Shown here piece by piece: positions 1-8,826 of a DNA stretch of 52,633 bases. The position numbers were made by a program, and so were the translations under genes. Positions within the stretch are counted from its first letter, which is position 1, and each line of letters starts with the position of its first letter. This DNA is from Prevotellaceae bacterium (GTDB lineage Bacteria > Bacteroidota > Bacteroidia > Bacteroidales > Paludibacteraceae), in assembly GCA_020636695.1 (NCBI GenBank), contig JACJXJ010000009.1:1-52633 (forward strand), given 5' to 3'. The notes below the pieces were generated by a model. It saw only the letters and a list, made by a program, of their open reading frames with translations, did not search any database and was not told the DNA's origin.

Positions 1-2
1 CA

Positions 3-128
3 CAAACAGGCAACCTCTTGTGGCAATATAAACTCAACAATACCAGTTTACACTTCGTACCACTGAACGCTACCAATTGGTTAATCACCACACGCGATGG
101 CTTGGTAACCCGTTTGGAACTAAAATAA
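3..128 (+). CDS. C-terminal end of an unidentified protein (5' truncated)
   Basis: An open frame runs from the window edge to a TAA at 126-128 and encodes 41 residues ending TNWLITTRDGLVTRLELK. The bulk of the gene lies outside the window. The polar, beta-like tail is not enough to name a family. It is followed by a 44-nt gap holding the promoter of the porE-like gene. That the frame is genuinely coding is likely but not provable here. Confidence 0.4.
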   Translation, partial: QTGNLLWQYKLNNTSLHFVPLNATNWLITTRDGLVTRLELK

Positions 129-161
129 ACCGATTGACAAAATAAAATACATCGCATTACG

Positions 162-169
162 TATATTTG
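162..169 (+). promoter_or_regulatory. Bacteroidota -7 element of the porE-like gene
   Basis: TATATTTG matches the Bacteroidetes -7 consensus TAnnTTTG. The first ATG is at 173, only 3 bases downstream, so the predicted transcript would start at or next to the start codon (leaderless or almost so). A TTG at 134-136 is rather far upstream to be an ideal -33. Confidence 0.55.
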
Positions 170-172
170 TAT

Positions 173-2158
173 ATGAAATTTAGATTAAGATACTTACTTA
201 TTTGCTGTTTATCAGCCTTTTTTCTATTATCGTGTAGTGTTTCAGCACGATTAAAAAAAGCTGATAAATACTACGAACAAGGTGAATACTTTAGTGCTGG
301 CGAAGCTTATCGTAAAGTGCAGTCGAGCATTTCCACTCAAAAACAGCGCAAATTAAAAGCTGAAGTTAATTTCAAAATGGGTGAATGTTACAGTACTATC
401 AACAATCAGAAACGGGCAACAAAAGCCTATGCACAAGCTATCAAATACAAATATCCTGATTCGATTGTCTATTTGCGCCAAGCGAAAGTAGAACAAGCAT
501 TGGGCAAATACAAGGAAGCTGCTAGAGACTATTCCTTATTTCTAAAAGCGCAACCAACAAATGCCGAAGCACTAGCTGGGCTCGAAGGTGCTACCAAGGC
601 AGCTGAATGGAAAAAGATAGTCACCCGCTACGTGGTAAAACCTGCTACTGAATTTAATTCGAAAAAGAACTCCGACTTTGCACCTTCATTCATGGGAGCG
701 GATGCCAGTTCAATCGTATTCACCACAAATAGAGAAAATACAACTAACCGAAAGAATAGCAGCATCACAGGCGTTCCCAATAACGACTTATTCACGTCGC
801 GCAAAAATGCTGCAGGTAAATGGGAAAAACCTGAACCGCTCGACGGAGAGTTCAACACCGACGATGACGAAGGCGTCACCTCATTGACGGCAGATGGCAA
901 AACACTCTATTTTACACGTTGTAGATCCTCACAAAGTGCCGCCATCGGTGGCGAGCTATATACCTCCACCCGTTCTGGCGGTCAGTGGACAGCGCCACAA
1001 AAAGTGGTATTATTTAAAGATAGTTCCATCACGGTAGCTCATCCTGCCATTTCACCCGATGGGTCAGTACTGTATTTTGTTTCTGACAATATTAATGGTT
1101 TTGGCGGTAAAGATATTTGGAAAGTGGAAAAAACAGAAGAAGGTTGGAGCACGCCCGAAAATTTAGGTGACACAATCAACACTTCTGGTAATGAATTATT
1201 TCCTTACGTGCGACACGACGGTACACTTTATTTTGCTTCCAACGGTCATCCTGGTTTTGGAGGATTAGATATCTTCAAAGCTACAAAAGATTCCGTAGGC
1301 AAATGGCAAGTCACCAACATGATGACCCCAATCAATTCAAATAGCGACGATTTCGGTATTACGTTTGATAAAGTTGGCGAACAAGGTTATTTCTCCTCAA
1401 ATCGTAACCAATCGAAAAACTACGATCGGCTCTACCATTTTGAATTGCCCGAATTGGTGTACGCCATCGAAGGTAAAGTCACCGACGAAAAAGGTGAGCC
1501 AGTATCCGATGCCATCGTCAAACTCATTGGCGATAACGGCGACAACGTAAAAATGCGCGCAAAAAAAGATGGCTCATACCGCATCAAATTAAACAATAAT
1601 GCCAATTACATCATGTTGGCTTCGGCACGTGGCTACCTCAACAGTACGCACAAATTTTCGACGCAAGCACTAGTCGACAGCAAAACTTTTACGGAAAATT
1701 TCAAACTGCCAACTATTGGCAAACCGATTCCTATTGGCAATATTTTCTTCGAATTTGGTAAAAGCGAGTTAACCGCAGAATCGGAAAAGTCATTGCAAGG
1801 ATTGGTAAAAATGTTGACCGATAACCCAAATATAGCTATCGAAATTTCGGCACATACCGATATGATTGGTTCAGAAGAAAGCAACCTCGAGTTATCACAA
1901 AAACGAGCACAAGCGGTAGTTACGTTCCTCATCAAATCGGGCATCGACAAAGGACGCTTGACTTCGAAAGGTTATGGCGAAAGTGTACCTGTGGTGGTAG
2001 ATAAAGCGATGGCAAAAACCTATAAATTTATCAAAGAAGGTGAACTATTAGATGAAAAATTGGTAAATTTGCTCACAAAAGAACAACAAGACATTGTGAA
2101 CTCCATTAATCGTCGCACCGAATTTAAGGTAACAAAAACAACATACAATCTCTATTAA
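173..2158 (+). CDS. porE: PorE-like T9SS lipoprotein (TPR, PD40 propeller, CRD, OmpA)
   Basis: About 661 residues. The order is a lipoprotein signal (LLSC lipobox), TPR repeats (about 25-135), a WD40-like/PD40 beta-propeller (about 150-420, repeats such as SPDGSVLYFVSDNINGFGG), a carboxypeptidase-regulatory-like fold (about 430-520) and a C-terminal OmpA peptidoglycan-binding domain (about 535-655, IFFEFGKSELT and SAHTD motifs). This architecture is that of PorE of the type IX secretion system, a periplasmic lipoprotein that ties the Por core to peptidoglycan. The in-frame TTG at 167 overlaps the -7 promoter element, so ATG 173 is the likely start. Two T9SS cargo-type proteins follow within 5 kb. 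OmpA/PD40 paralogues outside T9SS exist, so the role is inferred from domain order. Confidence 0.8.
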   Translation: MKFRLRYLLICCLSAFFLLSCSVSARLKKADKYYEQGEYFSAGEAYRKVQSSISTQKQRKLKAEVNFKMGECYSTINNQKRATKAYAQAIKYKYPDSIVYLRQAKVEQALGKYKEAARDYSLFLKAQPTNAEALAGLEGATKAAEWKKIVTRYVVKPATEFNSKKNSDFAPSFMGADASSIVFTTNRENTTNRKNSSITGVPNNDLFTSRKNAAGKWEKPEPLDGEFNTDDDEGVTSLTADGKTLYFTRCRSSQSAAIGGELYTSTRSGGQWTAPQKVVLFKDSSITVAHPAISPDGSVLYFVSDNINGFGGKDIWKVEKTEEGWSTPENLGDTINTSGNELFPYVRHDGTLYFASNGHPGFGGLDIFKATKDSVGKWQVTNMMTPINSNSDDFGITFDKVGEQGYFSSNRNQSKNYDRLYHFELPELVYAIEGKVTDEKGEPVSDAIVKLIGDNGDNVKMRAKKDGSYRIKLNNNANYIMLASARGYLNSTHKFSTQALVDSKTFTENFKLPTIGKPIPIGNIFFEFGKSELTAESEKSLQGLVKMLTDNPNIAIEISAHTDMIGSEESNLELSQKRAQAVVTFLIKSGIDKGRLTSKGYGESVPVVVDKAMAKTYKFIKEGELLDEKLVNLLTKEQQDIVNSINRRTEFKVTKTTYNLY

Positions 2159-2182
2159 ATAGCTCAAAATAATCAACTTAAT

Positions 2183-2977
2183 ATGAAACAATACCTCGAT
2201 TTATTACAACGTGTACTGGACGAAGGCACTGCCAAAAGCGACCGTACAGGCACTGGAACCATTAGTGTATTTGGACATCAAATGCGATTCGATTTATCGG
2301 AAGGTTTTCCGATGTTAACGACCAAAAAGTTGCACCTCAAATCGATTATTTACGAACTTTTGTGGTTCCTCAAGGGCGATACGAATGTGAAATATTTGCA
2401 AGATCACGGCGTGCGTATTTGGAACGAGTGGGCTGATGCCAACGGTGATTTAGGTCATATCTACGGTTATCAATGGCGTTCGTGGCCCGATTACAACGGC
2501 GGACACATCGACCAAATAACAGACGTGGTAAACACCATCAAAAACAATCCTGATTCACGACGTATGATTGTGAGCGCTTGGAATGTAGCCGATTTGAACA
2601 ATATGAATTTGCCTCCATGTCATGCATTTTTCCAATTTTACGTGGCCAATGGCAAGTTAAGTTTACAACTTTACCAACGTAGTGCCGACATTTTCTTGGG
2701 CGTACCGTTCAACATTGCCTCTTACGCTCTATTGCTAAAAATGATGGCTCAAGTAACAGGTTTGGAGGCTGGTGAATTTATTCACACACTCGGCGATGCA
2801 CATATTTACACCAACCATTTGGAACAGGTAAAACTACAACTTTCACGTGAGCCTCGTGCTTTGCCACAGTTAAAAATGAATCCAGATAAGAAGTCGATTT
2901 TCGATTTTGAATTTGAAGATTTTGAGGTTATCAACTACGATCCACATCCACATATTGCTGGTGCTGTAGCAGTATAA
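2183..2977 (+). CDS. thyA: Thymidylate synthase
   Basis: 264 residues, the usual ThyA length. It converts dUMP and methylene-THF to dTMP and DHF. It shows the N-terminal SDRTGTGT segment, the catalytic PPCHAFFQFY motif (Cys near residue 146), the QRSAD and FNIASYALL dUMP-site segments, and the C-terminal end PHIAGAVAV. It starts 24 nt after the porE-like stop with no terminator between, so the two may be cotranscribed. The usual partner folA is not adjacent here. A strong hairpin follows. Confidence 0.97.
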   Translation: MKQYLDLLQRVLDEGTAKSDRTGTGTISVFGHQMRFDLSEGFPMLTTKKLHLKSIIYELLWFLKGDTNVKYLQDHGVRIWNEWADANGDLGHIYGYQWRSWPDYNGGHIDQITDVVNTIKNNPDSRRMIVSAWNVADLNNMNLPPCHAFFQFYVANGKLSLQLYQRSADIFLGVPFNIASYALLLKMMAQVTGLEAGEFIHTLGDAHIYTNHLEQVKLQLSREPRALPQLKMNPDKKSIFDFEFEDFEVINYDPHPHIAGAVAV

Positions 2978-3007
2978 CAAAACTCAAATACCAAACCTAT
3001 TTTACAT

Positions 3008-3050
3008 AAGAAAAGGCTTTACACCGTGGTGTAAAACCTTTTCTTATTTC
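3008..3050. terminator. Bidirectional intrinsic terminator (thyA / Ig-like gene)
   Basis: A long hairpin with arms at 3008-3025 and 3028-3045 (AAGAAAAGG...CCTTTTCTT, one internal mismatch) lies between convergent stop codons. T-rich flanks occur on both strands. Confidence 0.85.
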
Positions 3051-3068
3051 AGGTAAAATCGCTACTTC

Positions 3069-5141
3069 TTATTTCACAATTTTCAATAAACCATTAGTTG
3101 ATTTTATAATATAAACGCCATCTTGGAAACGGCTTATGTTCAAATCAGAGTTACCTTTCATTAACAATACGCCACATACACTATAAACGCCAAGTTCTTG
3201 TCCATCGATATTATGAATAATACCATTATTAATATCATAATATACATTAGTAAGCTCAACCGATTTCACAGCCGTATTAGTACCAATATAGCGATATAAT
3301 TGTACAGGTGCCAAAATAGTATTAACTGGATTTTTATAATAACGGAACAATAACGTACGACCAGCTGCTTCAGCATCAGTGTTATACATCAACTGAGAAC
3401 CATCAGCACCATTAATTTTAGTATTAAGATTATCTAACACGATTTGATTTAAAAGTGCTGTTTCGCTCGATTGCAAACCATTATCATTGCCGTACTGTGT
3501 TTCAGCTGCATTATAACCAATATATTTTCCACTTTTACCTTGTATGCTGTATCCTGTTTGAAATGTATTCACGGTAAAGCTAAACGCATTAGTCGTAGAA
3601 GTAGCTTCAATAGCTTCATCGGCAATAGACACAGGTTGTGTATTTTGAGCCACATCAAATTCGGCAAGTGCGCCATCCATGGCTAGATTCAATTCTTCGC
3701 AAACAATTAAATATTTACCTTCCCAGCTTGTAGGTTCTTTGGTCACTTTTACATAATATTCCCCTTCTGTTGGTTGACCGCTGACAATAATTTTACAGCT
3801 ATCAGCCACACCATTATAAGCATTAGCAACGATGTATGCAACGCCGGCCGACCTAGCAACAACATATCCACGTGCACTCACGGTGGCTATGCGGTCATTT
3901 GAAGAATACCAGCTGACTTCTTTCAAAGATTCTTCCAATTCATCAGGCAAAACAGTCGCTGTAAGTGTTGTGTATTGATCTTTCTCGAAAGTAAGTTCAT
4001 GCGTATTAATAATTACCTGAGTAGGCATTAATTTACCTATGACATTTACCACACACGAATCCTTCAAACCTGACTTGGTAGTAGCAAAAATCATAGCTGT
4101 ACCAGGAGCTACAGAAACAACTTCACCCGATGCGTCAACGGTAGCCACAGCCACATCACTCGACTGCCAATTAACCTCTTCTACAAATGCACCTTCTGGC
4201 GAGAATTGTATTTCCAAATTTTGGATATCGAAAATGTTACCTGTAACATCAGCTACCAATTCTATGGTATCTACGGCTTGCGATGCAATGCTAATAGATA
4301 TTGCTTGAGCTTTTGGACGTACTTGAACAAAACATGTATCAGTATAAGTACTATCCGATGAATAAGCCACAATTCCGACCTCACCAGCACTTAGAGCTGT
4401 CACAACGCCTTTGTCAGAAACAGAAGCTACAGCGTTATTAGTTGTTCCCCAAGTAATATTTTCTACCGCATTACGTGGACTTAATTTTACAGATAATGAA
4501 TCTTTTGCATCTACCGCCATTGTCAATTCTTTTGGAGTTACTTCCAAACCATTGGCTGGCAATTCTCTATCAACTGTCCATTTAAGTTTAATATCCCAAA
4601 TACGGAAACCACCTTTATCACCAGCAATCAAATAACCGCGTGTAGCCGTAGGAGATGTAATTTTCAAGGTTACACTTGTCAAACCAGTCACTTCTTGACG
4701 AACAATCACATTTTCTGCTGCCACATCAAGGGCAATGCCATCTTTAAATTGACCAGGAAAATTGTCCTTAATAAAGTAAACATAACGTTCAAAGGCTACA
4801 GGTGAATCAATCGGACCAGTATTATCACCTACTGTTAAAACGATCTCTTCAATCGGAAAACCAACGTCTGGTAATTCAACCCAAGAATAGGGATCTGACG
4901 AATATTTTTTAAGTTGAATATACTGCTCGGTTGTTTCAGCACTATAGGTGTCTTTAATAAACGAACCAGAGTACTCGAAGTCACGACTATCGGTTAGCAT
5001 CCAAGTCTGGTACGTTTGATTTTTACCTGGGCATGCCACGATGTCATCATTGGAAAGGAATGTTGAATCCTTGTACACATCAAATGCGAAAAGTGATATG
5101 CTCATAAATAATGAGCAACAAAAAAGAATAAGTTTTTTCAT
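3069..5141 (-). CDS. Secreted multi-Ig-like (Big_2) protein with T9SS sorting tail
   Basis: 690 residues with a Sec signal peptide (KKLILFCCSLFMSISLFAF). The N-terminal third is an unrecognised beta-rich region. Three BIG2-type immunoglobulin-like repeats follow, at about 198-275, 278-365 and 370-452, each with the V/A-T-V-S-x-x-G-x-V pattern. After a further beta-rich module comes a C-terminal tail with the T9SS type A pattern (LNISRFQDGVYIIKSTNG...KIVK). It is therefore likely exported by the Por system and anchored at or released from the cell surface. Substrate or adhesion partner is unknown. A TAACTTTG -7 element lies on the minus strand at 5170-5177, giving a short leader before ATG 5141. 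Confidence 0.75.
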   Translation of the reverse strand: MKKLILFCCSLFMSISLFAFDVYKDSTFLSNDDIVACPGKNQTYQTWMLTDSRDFEYSGSFIKDTYSAETTEQYIQLKKYSSDPYSWVELPDVGFPIEEIVLTVGDNTGPIDSPVAFERYVYFIKDNFPGQFKDGIALDVAAENVIVRQEVTGLTSVTLKITSPTATRGYLIAGDKGGFRIWDIKLKWTVDRELPANGLEVTPKELTMAVDAKDSLSVKLSPRNAVENITWGTTNNAVASVSDKGVVTALSAGEVGIVAYSSDSTYTDTCFVQVRPKAQAISISIASQAVDTIELVADVTGNIFDIQNLEIQFSPEGAFVEEVNWQSSDVAVATVDASGEVVSVAPGTAMIFATTKSGLKDSCVVNVIGKLMPTQVIINTHELTFEKDQYTTLTATVLPDELEESLKEVSWYSSNDRIATVSARGYVVARSAGVAYIVANAYNGVADSCKIIVSGQPTEGEYYVKVTKEPTSWEGKYLIVCEELNLAMDGALAEFDVAQNTQPVSIADEAIEATSTTNAFSFTVNTFQTGYSIQGKSGKYIGYNAAETQYGNDNGLQSSETALLNQIVLDNLNTKINGADGSQLMYNTDAEAAGRTLLFRYYKNPVNTILAPVQLYRYIGTNTAVKSVELTNVYYDINNGIIHNIDGQELGVYSVCGVLLMKGNSDLNISRFQDGVYIIKSTNGLLKIVK

Positions 5142-5169
5142 GTTGATTTAGGTTTTAGAAATATAAGCA

Positions 5170-5177
5170 CAAAGTTA
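5170..5177 (-). promoter_or_regulatory. -7 element of the Ig-like gene
   Basis: Plus-strand CAAAGTTA reads TAACTTTG on the minus strand and matches TAnnTTTG. It lies 29 bases upstream of ATG 5141. No well-spaced -33 TTG is evident. Confidence 0.5.
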
Positions 5178-5224
5178 ATGCTTTTTTACAAATACACCTA
5201 TATTGTACCAGTAAAAGTACTACT

Positions 5225-5254
5225 TTGGAGAGTAACATTTATTTTATACCTTTG
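5225..5254 (+). promoter_or_regulatory. Promoter of the 5278 secreted-protein gene
   Basis: TTG at 5225-5227, a 19-bp spacer, then TACCTTTG at 5247-5254: a textbook Bacteroidota promoter. The gene ATG at 5278 lies about 18 nt beyond the expected transcription start. Confidence 0.75.
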
Positions 5255-5277
5255 TACGGAAATAAAAAAATAGATTT

Positions 5278-6477
5278 ATGATAAAAAAATTCCCTATTAT
5301 TGGTGCGATGTTAGTGATCTGCCTTAACCTATTAGCAGACACTTATACACGAATTGGCGAAAAACAAACAGATTGGTCTGGTGAGTATCTTGTAGTTTAT
5401 GAGGTTAGCGATACCAAAGGTTATGTCTTTAATTTAGAAGATGTATCAGGCAATTTTCAAGAAGTGACCCTTGCAAACGGAAAAATCACCGCTAATGTAA
5501 GTAATTACCAACTTACTGTTGCCAAAGAAAGTTCTACTGCTTATAGTTTGCACACCTCGCAAGGATACATGGGCGGCGAAGCTGGGAAAAACAAAATTGT
5601 TTATGCCTCTGGTGCCACATCTTGTACGCTCGCATACAATGCTGGTGCCACACAACTAACCGCAAACTCTGGCACGCTCTCATTTTTGTTCAACCCACAA
5701 GACCCACGTTTCCGTTTTTATTATGATGCCAGCAAACAATGGACTGGCAAAGAACGCATTCAGTTTTATAAATTGGGAGATTTCGACGTAGTGGATTCGT
5801 CAAACGATTTAGCGACCAAATATGTACAAGCCGACTTCTACGCACGTTATTCTAATTGGACTAGTAAATTATTCTATTGCCAATTACAATTAGCACAATC
5901 TGATTATGAAACGGGCGTACCATACGTATGGCTAGCTATTCAAACCAATAATTTAACGTCAATTGGGGGCTCATATTCTTCGAAAAATCCAAACACGGAA
6001 GCTGGATACATTTTCACCAGCAATTCGGAAGACACTGGCATCACTTTCCCTAGCAGCGAAGGAGGTACCAATGGAAAAATAACAGAGGCGGATTTAACGC
6101 TTACCCCAACAAGTAAAGTAAACGATTCACTCTACAATTTCCACATAGAATTGCGAGTAATTGATTCGAACAAAAAAGTTTGGACATTAGATAAAGAGTT
6201 ACCTATTCAGGCGTATTTCATCGATCGTGTTGAAGGAAACGAAAGCGAAGATATGGATCCTGTTTGGCAAACACTCATCGAAAAAATAGACACAAAACTC
6301 AATATTGTATCTGCTGACGAACTTAATATTTATGCAGTGAACGGCACAATTTCAGGTGTTGACAATATGAGAATCTACAATTTATCAGGACAAGAGGTAA
6401 CACCGATGAATGGTCATTTATCTGGCATTTACGTCGTAGTTTGTGGTAATAGAGCCATTAAAATACACGTAAAATAA
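5278..6477 (+). CDS. Secreted protein with T9SS type A sorting tail
   Basis: 399 residues. It has a signal peptide (KKFPIIGAMLVICLNLLA) and an N-terminal beta-rich segment like the ligand/cover modules of the neighbouring Ig-like protein: both contain a W-E/S-G-x-Y-L-I/V-V block followed by an alternating V/L-rich stretch. The C-terminus reads LNIYAVNGTISGVDNMRIYN...LSGIYVVVCGNRAIKIHVK, the classic T9SS type A sorting signature. No catalytic motif is recognised. It is divergent from the 3069-5141 gene with its own promoter, and probably a co-regulated cargo pair. Function unknown. Confidence 0.72.
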   Translation: MIKKFPIIGAMLVICLNLLADTYTRIGEKQTDWSGEYLVVYEVSDTKGYVFNLEDVSGNFQEVTLANGKITANVSNYQLTVAKESSTAYSLHTSQGYMGGEAGKNKIVYASGATSCTLAYNAGATQLTANSGTLSFLFNPQDPRFRFYYDASKQWTGKERIQFYKLGDFDVVDSSNDLATKYVQADFYARYSNWTSKLFYCQLQLAQSDYETGVPYVWLAIQTNNLTSIGGSYSSKNPNTEAGYIFTSNSEDTGITFPSSEGGTNGKITEADLTLTPTSKVNDSLYNFHIELRVIDSNKKVWTLDKELPIQAYFIDRVEGNESEDMDPVWQTLIEKIDTKLNIVSADELNIYAVNGTISGVDNMRIYNLSGQEVTPMNGHLSGIYVVVCGNRAIKIHVK

Positions 6478-6493
6478 GTAAACCTTATTACAA

Positions 6494-6533
6494 AATAATG
6501 GCGGCTTTATAGTGATATAAAGCCGCCATTATT
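6494..6533. terminator. Bidirectional terminator, perfect 18-bp stem
   Basis: The arm AATAATGGCGGCTTTATA (6494-6511), loop GTGA and exact complement (6516-6533) sit between the convergent genes ending at 6477 and 6549. Confidence 0.93.
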
Positions 6534-6548
6534 GTTTATGTTTCGAAG

Positions 6549-7355
6549 TTATACATCATAAAATTTACGCAGCAACCATTGAAAATGGCGACCACACATC
6601 AGCTTTGAAAGTAAAACCGATACCTTTTGCATCACATCGGGTGTTACTACATAACGCAATTTTGGTCGTCGAGCGACCACTATTTTGCCTATTTTCTTTG
6701 CCAAATACAGCGGTTTACCACCATTCTGCTCGTCATGTTCAATATGTTTAAGCACACGAGCAAACGAGTCTTTATAATCGGCATCAGCCACCGTAGCTTG
6801 CGAAATACAGCGACTTCCTGTGAATCCCGTATTAAAATCACCAGGTTCTACCAAAACTACCTTAATCCCAAATTGAGAAACCTCTAAACTCAACGCCTCA
6901 CTGTAGCCCTCAATCGCAAATTTAGAAGCGCTGTAAAAACCTTGATATGGAATGCCAAAAACGCCACCGATAGAACTCAAATTAATAATCAAACCACGAC
7001 GTTGAGCACGCATAAATGGTAATACTGTAGAACAAACATTCACTACACCTCCAAAATTTGTATCCATTTGTAAATCAACCTCTTCTGGCGTAGCCAATTC
7101 CACAGCACCACCAATACCCATTCCAGCATTATTAATCAGTACATCAATGTGTCCATGTTGTTCTACAATCTGATTCACTGCTACCGCCACCGACTGACGA
7201 CTAGTCACATCCATAATCAACATCTTTACATTATCCAAAGTATGTTCTTTACGGCTTGTGCCATACACCACATGACCTTGAGCGGCTAAATAAGAAGCTG
7301 TCGCTTTACCAAAACCTGACGAAGCCCCCGTAATCAAAATAATTTTCTGTTCCAT
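6549..7355 (-). CDS. SDR-family NAD(P)-dependent oxidoreductase
   Basis: 268 residues, the length of classical short-chain dehydrogenases. It has the N-terminal cofactor motif TGASSGFG (about 9-16), the NNAG motif, the catalytic Ser region (INLSSIGG) and YSASK (Tyr and Lys of the tetrad). A PGDFNTGF segment lies beyond. The substrate cannot be inferred. It follows the MATE gene by 24 nt on the same strand, so is likely in one operon with it. Confidence 0.9.
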   Translation of the reverse strand: MEQKIILITGASSGFGKATASYLAAQGHVVYGTSRKEHTLDNVKMLIMDVTSRQSVAVAVNQIVEQHGHIDVLINNAGMGIGGAVELATPEEVDLQMDTNFGGVVNVCSTVLPFMRAQRRGLIINLSSIGGVFGIPYQGFYSASKFAIEGYSEALSLEVSQFGIKVVLVEPGDFNTGFTGSRCISQATVADADYKDSFARVLKHIEHDEQNGGKPLYLAKKIGKIVVARRPKLRYVVTPDVMQKVSVLLSKLMCGRHFQWLLRKFYDV

Positions 7356-7379
7356 AAATAGCGTGATAAAAACTAATTT

Positions 7380-8747
7380 TTATAACATAACTTGTTCTTG
7401 TAATTCTGCAAATATACGTTTACGCACTTTGTGGTAACGCACATGAAATAAAATAGCGGCTGTGCCGAGTCCAAAGATGAAAGCCGCCCAAATACCAACA
7501 GCACCAAATCCACAAACAAAGGCCAACACATAACCGAGTGGTATATTGATGCAAATATACGCAATAAATGCATACACCATGGTAATTTTCACATCTGTCA
7601 ATCCACGTAAAATTCCAGCACCCACCGCTTGCATGCCATCGGCCAATTGGAAAATACCCGCCATAACGAGTACTTGCGACCCTACAGAAATCACCTCGGG
7701 GTCAGTAGAAAAAGCTTGCGCAATTTGAACCCTAAAAACAATCAACAACGTACCCATAATGGCATTAGCCAACAAACATAAATGCACAGAAGCCATAGCG
7801 GCCATTTTCAGACCTTCGACATTACGCGCGCCCAATTGATGGCTTACTCTAATAGTTGTAGCAGACGAAATTCCCATAACGACCATAAACGCCATGTGCG
7901 ACATATTATTGGCAATTTGATGCCCAGCCAACGGAGCTGCCCCTAACCAACCAACCATCACACCTGAAAAAGCAAAAGCCGAGACTTCCAATAAAATATG
8001 TGCTGCAATAGGCAATCCCATAGCCAAGAGTTGTTTCAAACGCATCCAACTAAATAACGACCACTTAAAATCTTTACAATAACTCCACCATTCGGATTTC
8101 AAACGTAACCAAATAAGATAAATTAAGGGCATAGAAGCACGTGCTATCAAGGTTGAAACTCCAGCTCCAAGTACACCTAATTCAGGAAATCCAAACTTTC
8201 CAAAAATCAACAAATAATTAAAAATTATATTAATTCCATTAGCAACAAACGTAATCCACATAGCCACTTTAGTATTACCAAGTCCTTCTAAAAACTGTTT
8301 AATGGCAAAAAAATACATATGTGGAATAAAACTTACTACTAAGACTAAAAAATAAGGAATAGCCAATTCTACCACAGCATCTACCTGTCCCATATTATCC
8401 ATAAAAAAGGAGGTCACATACAACAAACCACCAATAACCACCGCTGTAATAGTTGCTAACACAAGTGAATTTTGAAACAACTCAACAATGGTCTGTTTTT
8501 CACCTCGCACATAAGCTTGACCAATAATAGGTGTAGCCCCTAGTAATATACCAATAGAAAAAACGTAGCCAATAGCAAAAACGGCAGAAGCAAACGAAAC
8601 AGCCGCTAATTCAACCGTCCCTAAACGCCCTACCATAAAGGTATCAACTAATTGCACAATGGCGCCTCCCAACTGTGAAAATACAATAGGTAATGCAACT
8701 TTCAAATTGCGTTTATAAAAAGGAATATATGTTTTTATCGATGTCAT
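7380..8747 (-). CDS. MATE-family efflux transporter
   Basis: 455 residues and about 12 hydrophobic segments arranged as two repeats. It has the N-terminal IVFSQLGGAIVQLVDTFMVGRLG stretch and the AATIRVSHQLGARN repeat-two motif typical of NorM/DinF-type MATE exporters. These use a Na+ or H+ gradient at the inner membrane to expel cationic compounds. A terminator separates it from ribBA upstream, so it probably has its own promoter in the 80-bp gap, though no good TAnnTTTG box is visible there. Confidence 0.92.
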   Translation of the reverse strand: MTSIKTYIPFYKRNLKVALPIVFSQLGGAIVQLVDTFMVGRLGTVELAAVSFASAVFAIGYVFSIGILLGATPIIGQAYVRGEKQTIVELFQNSLVLATITAVVIGGLLYVTSFFMDNMGQVDAVVELAIPYFLVLVVSFIPHMYFFAIKQFLEGLGNTKVAMWITFVANGINIIFNYLLIFGKFGFPELGVLGAGVSTLIARASMPLIYLIWLRLKSEWWSYCKDFKWSLFSWMRLKQLLAMGLPIAAHILLEVSAFAFSGVMVGWLGAAPLAGHQIANNMSHMAFMVVMGISSATTIRVSHQLGARNVEGLKMAAMASVHLCLLANAIMGTLLIVFRVQIAQAFSTDPEVISVGSQVLVMAGIFQLADGMQAVGAGILRGLTDVKITMVYAFIAYICINIPLGYVLAFVCGFGAVGIWAAFIFGLGTAAILFHVRYHKVRKRIFAELQEQVML

Positions 8748-8764
8748 ATGTAATCAAAAATCAT

Positions 8765-8799
8765 AAAACGCCCCGAAGTGGTGCTCCGAAGCGTTTTTA
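8765..8799 (-). terminator. Intrinsic terminator of ribBA
   Basis: On the minus strand AAAACGCTTCGGAG pairs with CTTCGGGGCGTTTT (14 bp including G-U pairs, loop CACCA-like), with terminal Ts. It lies between ribBA and the MATE gene. Confidence 0.8.
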
Positions 8800-8826
8800 G
8801 TCTCACTTATGTAAGAAATAAACTGA

